Source: Curtobacterium sp. MCBD17_013 | GTDB lineage: Bacteria > Actinomycetota > Actinomycetes > Actinomycetales > Microbacteriaceae | DNA length: 64,000 bases | Assembly (NCBI RefSeq): GCF_003234565.1 | Contig: NZ_QKTU01000001.1 | Location: 434,001-498,000, forward strand | Reading direction: 5' to 3' | Shown here: one piece after another, positions 45,620 to 54,378 of the stretch | Position numbering within the stretch: the first letter of the stretch is position 1 | Layout of the letters: each line of letters starts with the position of its first letter | Notes under the pieces: model-generated | Database searches by the model: none | What the model was told of the DNA's origin: nothing | Seen by the model: the letters and a program-made list of their open reading frames with translations, nothing else | Position numbers and translations under genes: made by a program

Positions 45620-46564
45620 CTACGACGCGGGCGTGTCCGTGCCCGTGTCTGGGTCGGCCCAGAGGTCGTCCGTGTCGGCCGGACGACGCCAGGGCAGGGC
45701 GCGCTGCCGGCGCCGCGCGGTCCCGGCCTCGAGGCCCGGGGCGACGTCGCGCCCGCGTCGAGCCCGCTCGGGGCGCGGCGACACCGGGAGCGGGAAGTGT
45801 GCCGGCGGCGGGCCGAACGCCGTCCGCGAGCCGTCGATCACCTTGCGGCCGAGCGCGTGGTTCCCGACGCCGCCGATGACAGCGCCGATCCCGAACGGCA
45901 CCGCGCGGCCGAGCACGCTCGCCCCCTGCCGCGCCAGGAAACGCTTGACGAACGAGTCACGGAGCCGTCCTCCGATGCCGCTGACGACCGAGCGGGGCAG
46001 GCTCGACGTGACGAGTTCGCCCCAGAACGCCGTCCGCGTCGGGCCACCCCCGGCCTGGGCCGCGAGCTGCTTGACGAGCGAGGTACCGGGCGCGCCGAGG
46101 ATCATCGCCATCACGAGCGTCCGCGCTCGTTCGGGGTCGGTCACCGCGATGCCGTGCACCTCGGTGACCGACTGGGCGAACAGGGCGCTCGCCTCGAGGA
46201 ACGCCGCCGTCTCCGCGCCCGTGAGGCCGAGGCTCGTCGCGAACCCGACCCCGGGGATCACCGCGCTCGCTCCGACCGCGGCGCCGCCCGTCGACACGGC
46301 GGTGAGGTACTGGCGCTCGAGGATCGCGATGACCTCGGCCGGTGTGGCGTCCGGGCGGCGCCGACGGATCCGGTCGACGTGTGCGACCACCACCGGGCGT
46401 TGCACGCTGAGCACGCGGTCGAGCGTCGCCGACCAGCGAGTGGACGCCAGGCCGCTCGGGCCGGGTACGTCGGTCTGCGCCTCGACCGAGGTGTTGTCGG
46501 TCGGGACCGTGACGGGAAGGGGGACGATGGCGTTTCGATCGCCCGGGGTGCCTCGTTTGACCAT
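45620..46564 (-). CDS. Gly/Ala-rich probable membrane protein, EcsC-like
   Basis: A 314-residue protein I cannot place firmly. A conserved core (about residues 65-255) begins VVAHVDRIRRRRPDATPAEVIAILERQYLTAVSTGGA in parts, then a hydrophobic VGASAVIPGVGFATSLGLTGAETAAF, a helical middle and VPFGIGAVIGGVGNHALGRKVIDG, a Gly-rich hydrophobic hairpin seen in EcsC-like and DUF697-like proteins. The C-terminal 60 residues are Arg/Pro-rich and disordered. The ATG is preceded by a TAGGGT box ending 6 bases upstream, with no ribosome site. It is the last gene before a 615-base gene-free gap. Confidence 0.6.
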   Translation of the reverse strand: MVKRGTPGDRNAIVPLPVTVPTDNTSVEAQTDVPGPSGLASTRWSATLDRVLSVQRPVVVAHVDRIRRRRPDATPAEVIAILERQYLTAVSTGGAAVGASAVIPGVGFATSLGLTGAETAAFLEASALFAQSVTEVHGIAVTDPERARTLVMAMILGAPGTSLVKQLAAQAGGGPTRTAFWGELVTSSLPRSVVSGIGGRLRDSFVKRFLARQGASVLGRAVPFGIGAVIGGVGNHALGRKVIDGSRTAFGPPPAHFPLPVSPRPERARRGRDVAPGLEAGTARRRQRALPWRRPADTDDLWADPDTGTDTPAS

Positions 46565-46570
46565 TCGTGC

Positions 46571-46576
46571 ACCCTA
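46571..46576 (-). promoter_or_regulatory. -10 box of a probable leaderless promoter for the EcsC-like gene
   Basis: Minus-strand TAGGGT ends 6 bases before the ATG at 46564. Confidence 0.5.
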
Positions 46577-47179
46577 CGCTCGGCGGTTTCGCGGGTGCCG
46601 GGGCCGGTGCGTTCCGGCCGCCCTGCCTGCGCGCTTCTTCCGCTTCAGACTGCGCGTGGGGGCGGCGATGGGGCGGAGGGGTAAGCCCGCGCGGGGGAGC
46701 GTCGGCAGCTCGGCCCGCGGGCGGCGTCGACGTCCTGGACGCGTGCTGGCGGCGTGGACGCCGGTCGTGCGCTCCGGGGATCCGTGAACGGGGCCCGCAC
46801 CGACCGTGCGCGCCCGGCGGTTGCCGGTCGGGCGGGAACGAGGTGGGCCTCCCGGTCGGTGGCGGCACCGGCGGCTGTCGGCGACGCGACCAGAGCGGGC
46901 GTGACGAGTCGACGGCATGCAGTGATGCTCGTGGAGCTCCGGGCGCGCCCACGCACCGGGAGCACTGGACTGGGGACGGGCCTGCTCGTGGATCACCTGG
47001 GGAGGAGTGTCGTCACAGTCGGAAGCGAGTGGTGCGTCACCTGGTGACGATCCCGCTGTCGTCCGTCATCGGCGATGTCGTCGTATGCGCGGGAACCAGA
47101 TGCACGCGTCTTCGGTGACGGTGTGCGTGTCGGACGACCGCTGACCTGTCGGGAAACCAGCGGGAGCGGCGGGGCGGCG
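46577..47179. other. Gene-free stretch bordering the flagellar cluster
   Basis: About 600 bases hold no open frame that I can support. The frames present are Arg/Pro-rich shadows typical of high-GC DNA without conserved motifs. I found no csrA, tRNA, strong terminator or repeat. It separates the accessory gene region from the fliW end of the flagellar cluster and may be a former rearrangement point. Confidence 0.5.
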
Positions 47180-47572
47180 TCAGCGGCGCGCGAGCACCGC
47201 TCGGAGGGGGTGGTCCTGCCCCTCGAGGATGAGCTGCGCGCCGATGCCGGTCCGGGCGTTGACGATGACCGGCGCGAGCAGGTTCACCGTTGTGCCGCTC
47301 TCGGCGGGGTTCGCGACGACGAGGAGCATCGCCTCGCCCGCGTCGCGGAGGTCGAGGAGCGCGGTCTGCTCCTCGGTGATGACGGGCGCGTAGTCGGGCA
47401 GGTGCACGGCGGCGTCGAGGACGAACAGGCGTGGGTCCTCGGTGCTGGCAGCGGTGGTGCCGTGCCCGGCGAGGGCGAAGAGCCCCTCGGCACCGGTGAC
47501 CTCCTGCAGGGTGAACGACGTCAGGGGTTCGAGACCGAACGGTGGGACGGTGAACGTCAGCGGGATGTTCAT
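47180..47572 (-). CDS. fliW: Flagellar assembly factor FliW
   Basis: A 130-residue FliW, a chaperone-like protein that binds flagellin and, where present, the translational regulator CsrA. The N-terminal IPLTFTVPPFGLEPLTSFTLQEV is the family's PGLxG-like start, followed by LFVLDAAVHLPDYAP, then MLLVVANPAESGTTVNLLAPVIVNARTGIGAQLIL in parts. The ATG overlaps the flgL stop codon by ATGA, so it is coupled to flgL. No csrA lies next to it, contrary to the usual fliW-csrA pairing. Confidence 0.93.
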   Translation of the reverse strand: MNIPLTFTVPPFGLEPLTSFTLQEVTGAEGLFALAGHGTTAASTEDPRLFVLDAAVHLPDYAPVITEEQTALLDLRDAGEAMLLVVANPAESGTTVNLLAPVIVNARTGIGAQLILEGQDHPLRAVLARR

Positions 47573-48462
47573 GAGAGGTAGTCCATCAGGGTCGGCTGCA
47601 GCGTCTTCGCGGTGACGGCGAGGGCTGCCTGGTAGTTGGTCTGCTGGAGCTGCAGGTCGAGGATCGCCTTGGCGACGTCCTTGTCCTCGATCTGGGAGCG
47701 CTGTCCCTCGAGGTCGGTGGACTGGGACGCGAGCGTCGACTGCGCGGTGATGACCGAGGAGTGTCGGGTGCCGACGTCGCCCTGGACGCCACGGACGGCG
47801 GCGATCCGGCTGTCGACCTGACTGATCCGCGCGCTGACGTCGGCACCGGACTGCAGGTCGCTGCTGATGTCGTCGATGAGGCTGAACACCGAGTCACTCC
47901 CGGTCCCGAAGACGGCGCTGCCGTCGGTGTCGACGCGCACGGTCGTCCCCGACGCGATCCGGCGCTGCACGCCGACGTCGGTGCCGTCGGTCGACCCGTT
48001 GTAGGTGAAGTCGCTGCCGTACGCGGCGGACGCGTCCGTGTTGCCGGCGAAGACGGCCCGACCGCCGTACTGCGTGTTGGCGTCCTGGAGCAGGTCCTGC
48101 TTGAGTCCCTGGAGCTCGGTGACGATCGCGTTCCGGTCGGTGTCGTTCATGGTGCCGCTGTTGGATCCCTGCACGGTGAGGTCCCGGACCTTGTTCATGA
48201 CCGAGTACACGCTCGCGAGCGCGGAGTCGGTCGTGGCCAGCCACCCGGCGCCGTCGTCGGCGTTGCGGGAGTACTGCGCGTTCTGGGCCTGGGCGCTCCG
48301 CACGGTGATCGACTTGCCGGTACCGCTGGGGTCGTCCGACGGGACGGTGATGTTCTTCAGGCTCGACGCCTGGTCCTGCAGCTGCGCGAGCCGCGCGGCA
48401 CCGGTCTGGAGACGCTGTTGCGCCGCCGCCATGGACATCTGGGTCGTGACACGAGTGAGCAT
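47569..48462 (-). CDS. flgL: Flagellar hook-filament junction protein FlgL
   Basis: The 297-residue HAP3 junction protein joins the flagellin filament to FlgK. It is flagellin-like, with the N-terminal coiled coil MLTRVTTQMSMAAAQQRLQ, ALASVYSVMNKVRDLTVQG and the C-terminal coiled coil (RISQVDSRIAAVRG, DVAKAILDLQLQQTNYQAAL in parts) ending PTLMDYLS. The middle domain is Thr/Gly-rich. The start at 48462 follows flgK by 5 bases; an in-frame GTG one codon earlier is possible. Exported by the flagellar type III system. Confidence 0.93.
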   Translation of the reverse strand: MLTRVTTQMSMAAAQQRLQTGAARLAQLQDQASSLKNITVPSDDPSGTGKSITVRSAQAQNAQYSRNADDGAGWLATTDSALASVYSVMNKVRDLTVQGSNSGTMNDTDRNAIVTELQGLKQDLLQDANTQYGGRAVFAGNTDASAAYGSDFTYNGSTDGTDVGVQRRIASGTTVRVDTDGSAVFGTGSDSVFSLIDDISSDLQSGADVSARISQVDSRIAAVRGVQGDVGTRHSSVITAQSTLASQSTDLEGQRSQIEDKDVAKAILDLQLQQTNYQAALAVTAKTLQPTLMDYLS

Positions 48463-48467
48463 GACGA

Positions 48468-49898
48468 TCAGCTGATCCCGACGACGCCGACGTGGTTGAT
48501 GAGGGTGTCGAGCATCTGGTCGACCGCGGTGAGCACGCGCGCGGCCCCCTGGTAGGCGTGCTGGTAGGTGAGCAGGTTCACGTTCTCCTCGTCGAGGTCG
48601 ACGCCGGCCCCGGACTGCTGCTGCGTCTTGGCGCTCGTCGCGGCGAGTCCGGTGAGGGTGGTCTGGGTCGCGGCCGTCTTCGACGTCGTGCCGATGCCGG
48701 TGACGACGTCCGACCAGGTCCGGTCGGGGGCGTCCGCGGCGGAGCCGATCTGGCCGATGGTGTCCGCGATGCTGCCGCTGTACGAGCCGTCCGCGGTCCG
48801 GACGGCGATGCCGGCGGCGTCGGTCGGGACGACGGTGAGGCCCTGCGCGGCCGGGACACCGGCCGCGATCGCGAAGAAGTCGGTGCCGGTGGCACCCGCG
48901 GGGGTGTACCCGGTCTCGTGCACGGCGTTCACCTGCGTGGCGAGCGCGGTCGCGACACGGTCGTACCCCGCGGAGGCCTCGGCGAGGGCGCCCCCGGTGC
49001 CGTCGGCGTTCGCGGGCGCGAGGACGCTGAGCGTGCCGGCGATGCTGCCGCCGTCGAGTGTGACGGGCGAGCCGGACCCGCCGACCCACGACAGGGTCAC
49101 CGGGGAGGCGGCGGCGCCGCGTAGCGTGTCGGAGCCGGTGACGGCCACGGCGTGGGCGGACGTGCCGTCGACGATCGCGTTCCCGCCGATGACCACGTCG
49201 ACCGTGCCGTCGCCGTTGTCCCGCACCGTGGCGCCGGACAGGGACGCCATCTGTTCGGTGAGCACGTCGCGTTGGTCCATCAACTCGTTCGTCGAGCCGC
49301 CCCCCGCGGCGGTGGTGCGGATGCGGTCGTTGAGCGCCGCGACCTGGGTCGCCGCGGTGTTGAGCTGCCCGACCGCGTCGCCGACGTCGGACCGCGCGGA
49401 GGCCCACTGTGCGTCGATCGCCTGGGATCCGGTCCGCAGCGTGCTCGCCACCTGCGTGGCCGAGCTGAGCACGACGCCGCCGGACGCCGTGTCCCCGGGG
49501 TTGTTCTGGAGGTCCGACCAGGCCGACCACATCGTGTCCAGCTGGCTGGACAGTCCGTTCGCCCCGGGTTCGTTCAACGACGTCTCGAGGTCGGACAGTG
49601 CGGACGAGCGAGCCGACGCGTACCCGGAGGCGGACGCGGAGGCACGGACCTGCGTGTCGAGCGTCATGGTCGCGAGTCGGGCGATGCCGTCGACGGAGAC
49701 GCCCTGGCCGGCGGTCGCGACCGTACCGGTGAGGAGCCCGGTCGCGGCGACCGGCGGGATGGACGTCTGCGTGATCCGCTGCCGGGTGTACCCGGTCGTC
49801 CCCGCGTTCGCGATGTTCTGACCCACGACGTCGAGTCCGGCACGCGCGGCGGAGAGCCCGGAGTAGGCGGTTGCGAGCGATCCGAAGGTGCTGACCAT
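48468..49898 (-). CDS. flgK: Flagellar hook-associated protein FlgK
   Basis: The 476-residue HAP1 protein caps the hook before filament growth. The rod/hook-type N-terminus is clear: FGSLATAYSGLSAARAGLDVVGQNIANAGTTGYTRQR in parts, with the ANAxTxGYxRQ motif. The C-terminus has GVDLDEENVNLLTYQHAYQGAARVLTAVDQMLD in parts, the standard FlgK ending. The centre is Ala/Thr/Gly-rich and variable. It lies 2 bases from flgN and 5 bases from flgL in one operon. Confidence 0.95.
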   Translation of the reverse strand: MVSTFGSLATAYSGLSAARAGLDVVGQNIANAGTTGYTRQRITQTSIPPVAATGLLTGTVATAGQGVSVDGIARLATMTLDTQVRASASASGYASARSSALSDLETSLNEPGANGLSSQLDTMWSAWSDLQNNPGDTASGGVVLSSATQVASTLRTGSQAIDAQWASARSDVGDAVGQLNTAATQVAALNDRIRTTAAGGGSTNELMDQRDVLTEQMASLSGATVRDNGDGTVDVVIGGNAIVDGTSAHAVAVTGSDTLRGAAASPVTLSWVGGSGSPVTLDGGSIAGTLSVLAPANADGTGGALAEASAGYDRVATALATQVNAVHETGYTPAGATGTDFFAIAAGVPAAQGLTVVPTDAAGIAVRTADGSYSGSIADTIGQIGSAADAPDRTWSDVVTGIGTTSKTAATQTTLTGLAATSAKTQQQSGAGVDLDEENVNLLTYQHAYQGAARVLTAVDQMLDTLINHVGVVGIS

Positions 49899-49900
49899 GA

Positions 49901-50383
49901 CTACAGGCTCCCGTCGAAGAAGTGCGCTCCGGCGGCGCCGGCGTCGGCGGACCCGCGGCCGTCGTACGTCGCGACCTCGCCGACCGCACCGGCCAGCGTC
50001 TCCTGCGTGGCGCGCGCCGCCGCTCGGAGGAACCGCTCGTTCTCGTCCCGCAGCGCGGCGACCTGCGCGGTCAGCTCGATCATCGCGCGGAGGTGCGCAG
50101 CGAGGATCTCGCCCCACGGCCCCTCCGGCGCGGCGGCCGACACGATCTCGCGGAGGGGTGCGTCGGTCGGCGCGCCGAGCTGCTCGGCGACGGCGGCGCT
50201 CTCGACGCTGCGCTCGAGGCCGACGGCGCGCAGCCGCTCGAGGACCTGTTCGACCTCACGGCTCGCGTGGTCGACCCACCGCGAGCGTCCGGCGGTCAGG
50301 AGCAGCTGCTCCTCCTCGAGCTTGAAGGTGAGGAGCTCGAGGAGCTCGCGTTCCCGCCACAGCACGGCGGACAGTTCGTTCAT
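49901..50383 (-). CDS. flgN: Flagellar export chaperone FlgN
   Basis: A 160-residue alpha-helical protein in the position of FlgN, the chaperone for FlgK and FlgL, directly upstream of flgK. The N-terminus MNELSAVLWRERELLELLTFKLEEEQLLL in parts and SRWVDHASREVEQVLERLRAVGLERS match the FlgN/FlgN-like helix pattern. The C-terminus is Gly/Ala-rich. The ATG at 50383 has GGGAGGAG upstream; a TTG two codons earlier (50389) lies closer to it and is an alternative. First gene of the operon; a FliA-like promoter is 46 bases upstream. Confidence 0.8.
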   Translation of the reverse strand: MNELSAVLWRERELLELLTFKLEEEQLLLTAGRSRWVDHASREVEQVLERLRAVGLERSVESAAVAEQLGAPTDAPLREIVSAAAPEGPWGEILAAHLRAMIELTAQVAALRDENERFLRAAARATQETLAGAVGEVATYDGRGSADAGAAGAHFFDGSL

Positions 50384-50428
50384 GCCCAAGGTCTCCTCCC
50401 GGTGATCGGCTCGCTGCGTCGACGAGCA

Positions 50429-50456
50429 CTATCGGTCCGCACGTCCGCCGCCGTTA
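50429..50456 (-). promoter_or_regulatory. FliA-type promoter for flgN-flgK-flgL-fliW
   Basis: On the minus strand TAAC-N16-ACCGATAG, preceded by CTCC, lies 46 bases before the flgN start. The same CTCCTAACGGC opening is found at the fliC promoter. Confidence 0.6.
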
Positions 50457-50529
50457 GGAGCGACGGTGGGAGCGACCTGGGCGCACTAGCCGAACCCCCG
50501 GAGGGGCACCAGTGGCACCGCGCCTCCAC

Positions 50530-50562
50530 TTCGGGGGGACGGGAACCGCCTTGTCCCCCGAA
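50530..50562. other. Hairpin in the flgN-fliA divergent spacer
   Basis: ttcggggggac can pair with gtcccccgaa around a 12-base loop in the 309-bp spacer between divergent flagellar units. It is not next to a stop codon, so it is more likely an operator-like or leader structure of the fliA transcript than a terminator. Confidence 0.35.
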
Positions 50563-50692
50563 ATGCCGACCCAGGGCGCCCAGGAAACCCCCGGACTGGG
50601 GCCGGTGGAGGTCTCCTGTCCCCCTCAGCTCGTCGATAGGTTCATGACTGCACCGCGGGCGACCGCACCGATCATCGAGGGGGAGACACCGG

Positions 50693-51514
50693 ATGGACCG
50701 CACGGCACGGAACGCACTCGTGGTGGAGAACCTCCCGCTGGTGGGGTACCTCGTCGCCGAGGTCTGCGCCCGTGCGACCCACCTGTCGCGCGACGACATG
50801 GCCTCCGTCGGTGCCCTGGCGCTCGTCACCGCCGCAGACGCGTACGACCCCTCGCTCGGGGTGCCGTTCGGTGCGTACGCCCGCACGCGCATCACCGGGG
50901 CGTTCGCCGACGACATGCGCGCCGGCGACTGGGCCAGCCGTGGGACGCGCAAGCGCATCAAGGAGACGCTCGCCGTGCAGGACACCCTGACGGCGCAGCT
51001 CGGACGCGCGGTGTCGGTCCAGGAGCTCGCGGACGCCATGGGGGTCGACCGCCAGTCCGCGGCGGACGCCCTCGCCGACGCGGGCCGGACGGTCACCACG
51101 ATCGACGAGACCGTGCACGACTCGCTCGCGGCCGAGGTCCCGCTGCCCGGTGACGACCTCCTCGCCACCGAGCGCACCCGCTACCTCCGCGCTGCCGTCG
51201 CCGCTCTGCCGGAGCGCATGCGGTTCATCGTCGAGGCCGTGTACTTCGGGGACCGCACCGTCACCGAGGTCGCCGAGGAGCTCGGGATCACCCACTCGGC
51301 GGTGTCGCAGCAGCGGTCCGAGGCGATGCGCCTGCTCCACGACGGCCTGACCGCCCACTACGGCGACAGCGACGACGTCGTCGTCGAGCCGCGCTCCCGC
51401 ACGACGGCCGCGCGACGCAGCGCCTACCTCGCACGGGTCGCCTCGAACGCGGCGGTCGGCATGGCCCGCGCCGTGATCGAGCCCCTCGCCGGAACTGCCG
51501 CCGCGGCGAGTTGA
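50693..51514 (+). CDS. fliA: Flagellar sigma factor FliA (sigma-28 family)
   Basis: A 273-residue sigma factor of the FliA/WhiG/SigD group that directs RNA polymerase to flagellar promoters. Region 2 is at residues 10-75 (NLPLVGYLVAEVCARATHLSRDDMASVGALALVTAADAY in parts, VPFGAYARTRITGAFADDMRAGDW), region 3 at about 85-140 (SVQELADAMGVDRQSAADAL) and region 4 at about 165-220 (LPERMRFIVEAVYFGDRTVTEVAEELGITHSAVSQQRSEAMR in parts) with the helix-turn-helix. A basic Arg/Ala tail of about 45 residues follows. GAGGGGGAG precedes the ATG. A partial GTCGATAG box lies at 50632-50639, without a TAA-type -35. Anti-sigma FlgM is not seen in the window. Confidence 0.93.
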   Translation: MDRTARNALVVENLPLVGYLVAEVCARATHLSRDDMASVGALALVTAADAYDPSLGVPFGAYARTRITGAFADDMRAGDWASRGTRKRIKETLAVQDTLTAQLGRAVSVQELADAMGVDRQSAADALADAGRTVTTIDETVHDSLAAEVPLPGDDLLATERTRYLRAAVAALPERMRFIVEAVYFGDRTVTEVAEELGITHSAVSQQRSEAMRLLHDGLTAHYGDSDDVVVEPRSRTTAARRSAYLARVASNAAVGMARAVIEPLAGTAAAAS

Positions 51515-51559
51515 GAACGTCGGGAGCACGGCACGCGGAAATCGGTCCGCACCGTCTCC

Positions 51560-51586
51560 TAACGGCTCCGGCCGCACGGCCGAGAG
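51560..51586 (+). promoter_or_regulatory. FliA-type promoter for fliC
   Basis: TAAC-N15-GCCGAGAG, preceded by CTCC, lies 63 bases before the fliC start. It fits the sigma-28 pattern TAAA-N15-GCCGATAA. Confidence 0.65.
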
Positions 51587-51649
51587 TCCTCGATGCCAGC
51601 CCATGGACGGGCCGGCGCACCACACCCACATTTCACGGAGGAAATCACC

Positions 51650-52846
51650 ATGGGTATGTCCATCAACACCAACCTCTCGGCACTCGACACGTACCGGAAC
51701 CTCAACGCGACCCAGAACGACCTGTCGAACTCGCTCGAGAAGCTCTCGAGCGGTCTGCGGATCAACAAGGCCGCCGACGACGCTGCCGGTCTGTCGATCT
51801 CCGAGGGCCTGAAGTCGCAGGTCGGTGGCCTCACGGTCGCGGCCCGCAACGCCCAGGACGGCATCTCCGTCGTGCAGACCGCTGAAGGTGGCCTCACCGA
51901 GGTCCACTCGATCCTCCAGCGCATGCGTGACCTCGCCGTGCAGGCCGGCAACGACTCGAACAACGCCGACTCGCGCACCGCGATCACGACCGAGGTCTCG
52001 TCGCTCCAGTCGGAGCTCAGCCGCATCGCCTCGTCCACGAACTTCAACGGCACGTCGCTGCTCAACAGCAACAGCACGCTGAAGTTCCAGGTCGGCGCGA
52101 ACGGTGACGCCAACAGCCAGATCTCGGTCGACCTGTCCGGCGCCAACGTGAACAAGGTCGTCGACGCGCTCGGCGCGACGCAGTCCGACGGCACCGCGTT
52201 CACGATCAAGAGCGGCACGAACATCAACACCGCCTTCCAGGGCAAGTCGCTCTCGTTCGAGGCCGGCAAGGGCACCTCGTCGGACCTCAAGGTCACGACC
52301 GGCACCCTCACGGGCTCGAACGCCGACGGCACGTTCACGTCGGTCGACGATCTCGTGTCCTCGCTGAACGGTGACGCCACGTTCTCGAAGAACTTCACCG
52401 CCACCGCGGTGAAGGACGTGAACGGCGCGACCACCGGCTTCAACGTCCGCGCGAACGACGGCAGTGCGGTCGACACCGTCAGCCCGCTCGGGACGGCGGA
52501 CACCACCGGCACCCTGACGGGCGCCGCCGGTTCGTCCACGACGGGCCTGCAGTTCGACACCGCGGACCACGCCCAGGCGGCAATCCGTGCCATCGACGCG
52601 CAGATCACGGCCGTGTCGACCGCCCGCTCGAACCTCGGTGCCGTCCAGAACCGCTTCGATCACGCCATCAACGTGACGAACGTGGCGAAGGAGAACCTCA
52701 CCGCGGCGCAGTCGCGGATCACCGACGTCGACATGGCGGAGGAGATGGTCAACTACACGCGCGACAACATCCTGAGCCAGGCCGGCACGGCGATGCTCGC
52801 GCAGGCGAACCAGAGCACGCAGGGCGTCCTCTCGCTGCTCAAGTAA
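51650..52846 (+). CDS. fliC: Flagellin
   Basis: The 398-residue filament protein, short for a flagellin. The conserved D0/D1 N-terminus (MGMSINTNLSALDTYRNLN, SLEKLSSGLRINKAADDAAGLSISEGL in parts, QDGISVVQTAEGGLTEV, LQRMRDLAVQAGND) and C-terminus (AIRAIDAQITAVSTARSNLGAVQNRFDHAI in parts, NYTRDNILSQAGTAMLAQAN) are intact. The middle (about residues 170-300) is a short Thr/Gly/Asp-rich variable domain. GGAGGAAATCACC gives a strong ribosome site. A FliA promoter lies upstream and a strong hairpin after it, as expected of a highly expressed single gene. Confidence 0.97.
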   Translation: MGMSINTNLSALDTYRNLNATQNDLSNSLEKLSSGLRINKAADDAAGLSISEGLKSQVGGLTVAARNAQDGISVVQTAEGGLTEVHSILQRMRDLAVQAGNDSNNADSRTAITTEVSSLQSELSRIASSTNFNGTSLLNSNSTLKFQVGANGDANSQISVDLSGANVNKVVDALGATQSDGTAFTIKSGTNINTAFQGKSLSFEAGKGTSSDLKVTTGTLTGSNADGTFTSVDDLVSSLNGDATFSKNFTATAVKDVNGATTGFNVRANDGSAVDTVSPLGTADTTGTLTGAAGSSTTGLQFDTADHAQAAIRAIDAQITAVSTARSNLGAVQNRFDHAINVTNVAKENLTAAQSRITDVDMAEEMVNYTRDNILSQAGTAMLAQANQSTQGVLSLLK

Positions 52847-52859
52847 CACCCCTGGCGGC

Positions 52860-52900
52860 CGCCGCCGTACGGATCCGTTCGGGTGATCCGTGCGGCGGCG
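52860..52900 (+). terminator. Terminator after fliC
   Basis: A 16-bp stem with one G-U-type mismatch (cgccgccgtacggatc with gatccgtgcggcggcg) and a 9-base loop lies 14 bases after the fliC stop codon. Confidence 0.75.
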
Positions 52901-52934
52901 TCGCTGCCGTCGAACGACCGGAAGGAGCCCCACG

Positions 52935-54374
52935 GTGTCCACCACCTCCGCCTTGACGACCACCTCGACGTCGGCATCGGGCACGCTCGGCATCGACGGC
53001 CTCGCCAGTGGCCTCGACACCACGAGCATCATCAACTCGCTCATGTCGATCGAGCAGCTGCCGCAGTCGCTGCTCCAGGACAAGGTCACGTCGACGAGCG
53101 CGTTCATCTCGTCGCTGCAGACGATCAACGGCCTGTTCGCGACGATGGCGACGAAGGCCACGGCCGCCGCCACGAGCACCTCCCTCAACCTCCTCACCGC
53201 GTCGAGCTCGTCCTCCGCGGTCACCGCGAGCGTGTCGAGCACCGCGGCCGCCGGGAGCGTCAGCTTCACGGTCGGGAGCACCGCCGCAGCGCAGGTCGGT
53301 GTCACCGCCGCGATGACGACGTGGTCGAGCAGCGCGCCGACGCTCACACTCGTCTCCGCGAGCGGTGCGAAGACCGAGATCAGCCCCGCCTCCGGCTCGC
53401 TCGACGACGTCGTCAGCGCGATCAACAAGGCAGGCGCCGGCGTCACCGCGACGAAGGTCGCCGCGGGCACGACAGCCGACGGCACGAAGCAGTACCGGCT
53501 CCAGCTCACCGCGACGGCCTCGGGGTCGGCGGGCGCGTTCACCCTCTACCGCGGCTCGGGCAGCGACGTCGACGCGGGGACCGCGACGAACGTCCTCACC
53601 GAGTCCGGTGCCGCCGTCGTGCAGCAGGCGTCCGACGCCTCGGTCACGCTGTGGGCGGGCACCGCGGCCGCGCAGACGATCACGAGCTCGACGAACACGT
53701 TCACCGACCTCGTGCCCGGACTCACCGTGAACGTGTCGGCGGTGTCCGCGGCGCCGGTCACGGTCACCGTCGCCCAGGACACGACGAAGGCCACCGCCGT
53801 CGCGTCCGGCCTGGTCGACGCGCTCAACGCGATCACGAGCTACTACTCCTCGAACACGAGCGTGTCGACGTCGACGAGCGCCACCGACGGCTCGCAGTCC
53901 ACGACCGCGGGCGTGCTCCTCGGCGACGCGACGACGCGGGACGCCGTGCAGCAGATCACGAGCGCGATGTCGACACCGGTGAACGGGCAGTCCCCGTCCT
54001 CGATCGGCATCGAGATCACGAAGGACGGCGACTTCACCTTCGACTCCGACGCGTTCCAGGCCGCGCTCGCGACGGACCCCGCCGGCACGCAGAAGATCCT
54101 CTCGGGCCTGGCGCAGAACGTCGCGAACGTCGCGAACGGTGCGTCCGACAAGTACAGCGGTTCGATCACGACCGCGATCACGGGGCAGCAGTCCGTGGTC
54201 ACGGACCTCAACCAGCAGATCAGCGACTGGGACACGCGGCTCGCGGACCGCCGTGCGACGCTGCAGGAGGAGTACACGAACCTCGAGACGAACCTGTCCA
54301 CCCTGAAGTCGCAGTCGACCTGGCTCACGAGCCAGATCTCGTCGCTGCCCTCGTACTCGTCGTCGAGCAAGTGA
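52935..54374 (+). CDS. fliD: Flagellar filament cap protein FliD
   Basis: The 479-residue HAP2 cap sits on the filament tip and guides flagellin assembly. FliD hallmarks are the start LGIDGLASGLDTTSIINSLMSIEQLPQSLL in parts, the Thr/Ser/Ala-rich variable centre, and the C-terminal part TQKILSGLAQNVANVANG to SDWDTRLADRRATLQEEYTNLETNLSTLKSQS in parts, which is the conserved FliD C-domain. GGAAGGAG lies 7 bases before the GTG start. It begins a fliD-fliS-fliT unit after the fliC terminator, which may be read through. Confidence 0.94.
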   Translation: MSTTSALTTTSTSASGTLGIDGLASGLDTTSIINSLMSIEQLPQSLLQDKVTSTSAFISSLQTINGLFATMATKATAAATSTSLNLLTASSSSSAVTASVSSTAAAGSVSFTVGSTAAAQVGVTAAMTTWSSSAPTLTLVSASGAKTEISPASGSLDDVVSAINKAGAGVTATKVAAGTTADGTKQYRLQLTATASGSAGAFTLYRGSGSDVDAGTATNVLTESGAAVVQQASDASVTLWAGTAAAQTITSSTNTFTDLVPGLTVNVSAVSAAPVTVTVAQDTTKATAVASGLVDALNAITSYYSSNTSVSTSTSATDGSQSTTAGVLLGDATTRDAVQQITSAMSTPVNGQSPSSIGIEITKDGDFTFDSDAFQAALATDPAGTQKILSGLAQNVANVANGASDKYSGSITTAITGQQSVVTDLNQQISDWDTRLADRRATLQEEYTNLETNLSTLKSQSTWLTSQISSLPSYSSSSK

Positions 54375-54378
54375 CCCG

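Noticed and set aside
46754..47047. A 97-codon plus-strand frame beside fliW as a missing csrA or small flagellar regulator
   Set aside because: It has no CsrA, FlbD or other recognisable pattern; its only resemblance is an internal MLVEL. No ribosome site supports it.
50632..50639. GTCGATAG as a FliA promoter for fliA
   Set aside because: The -35 position reads ctcc with no TAA; kept only as a weak remark.
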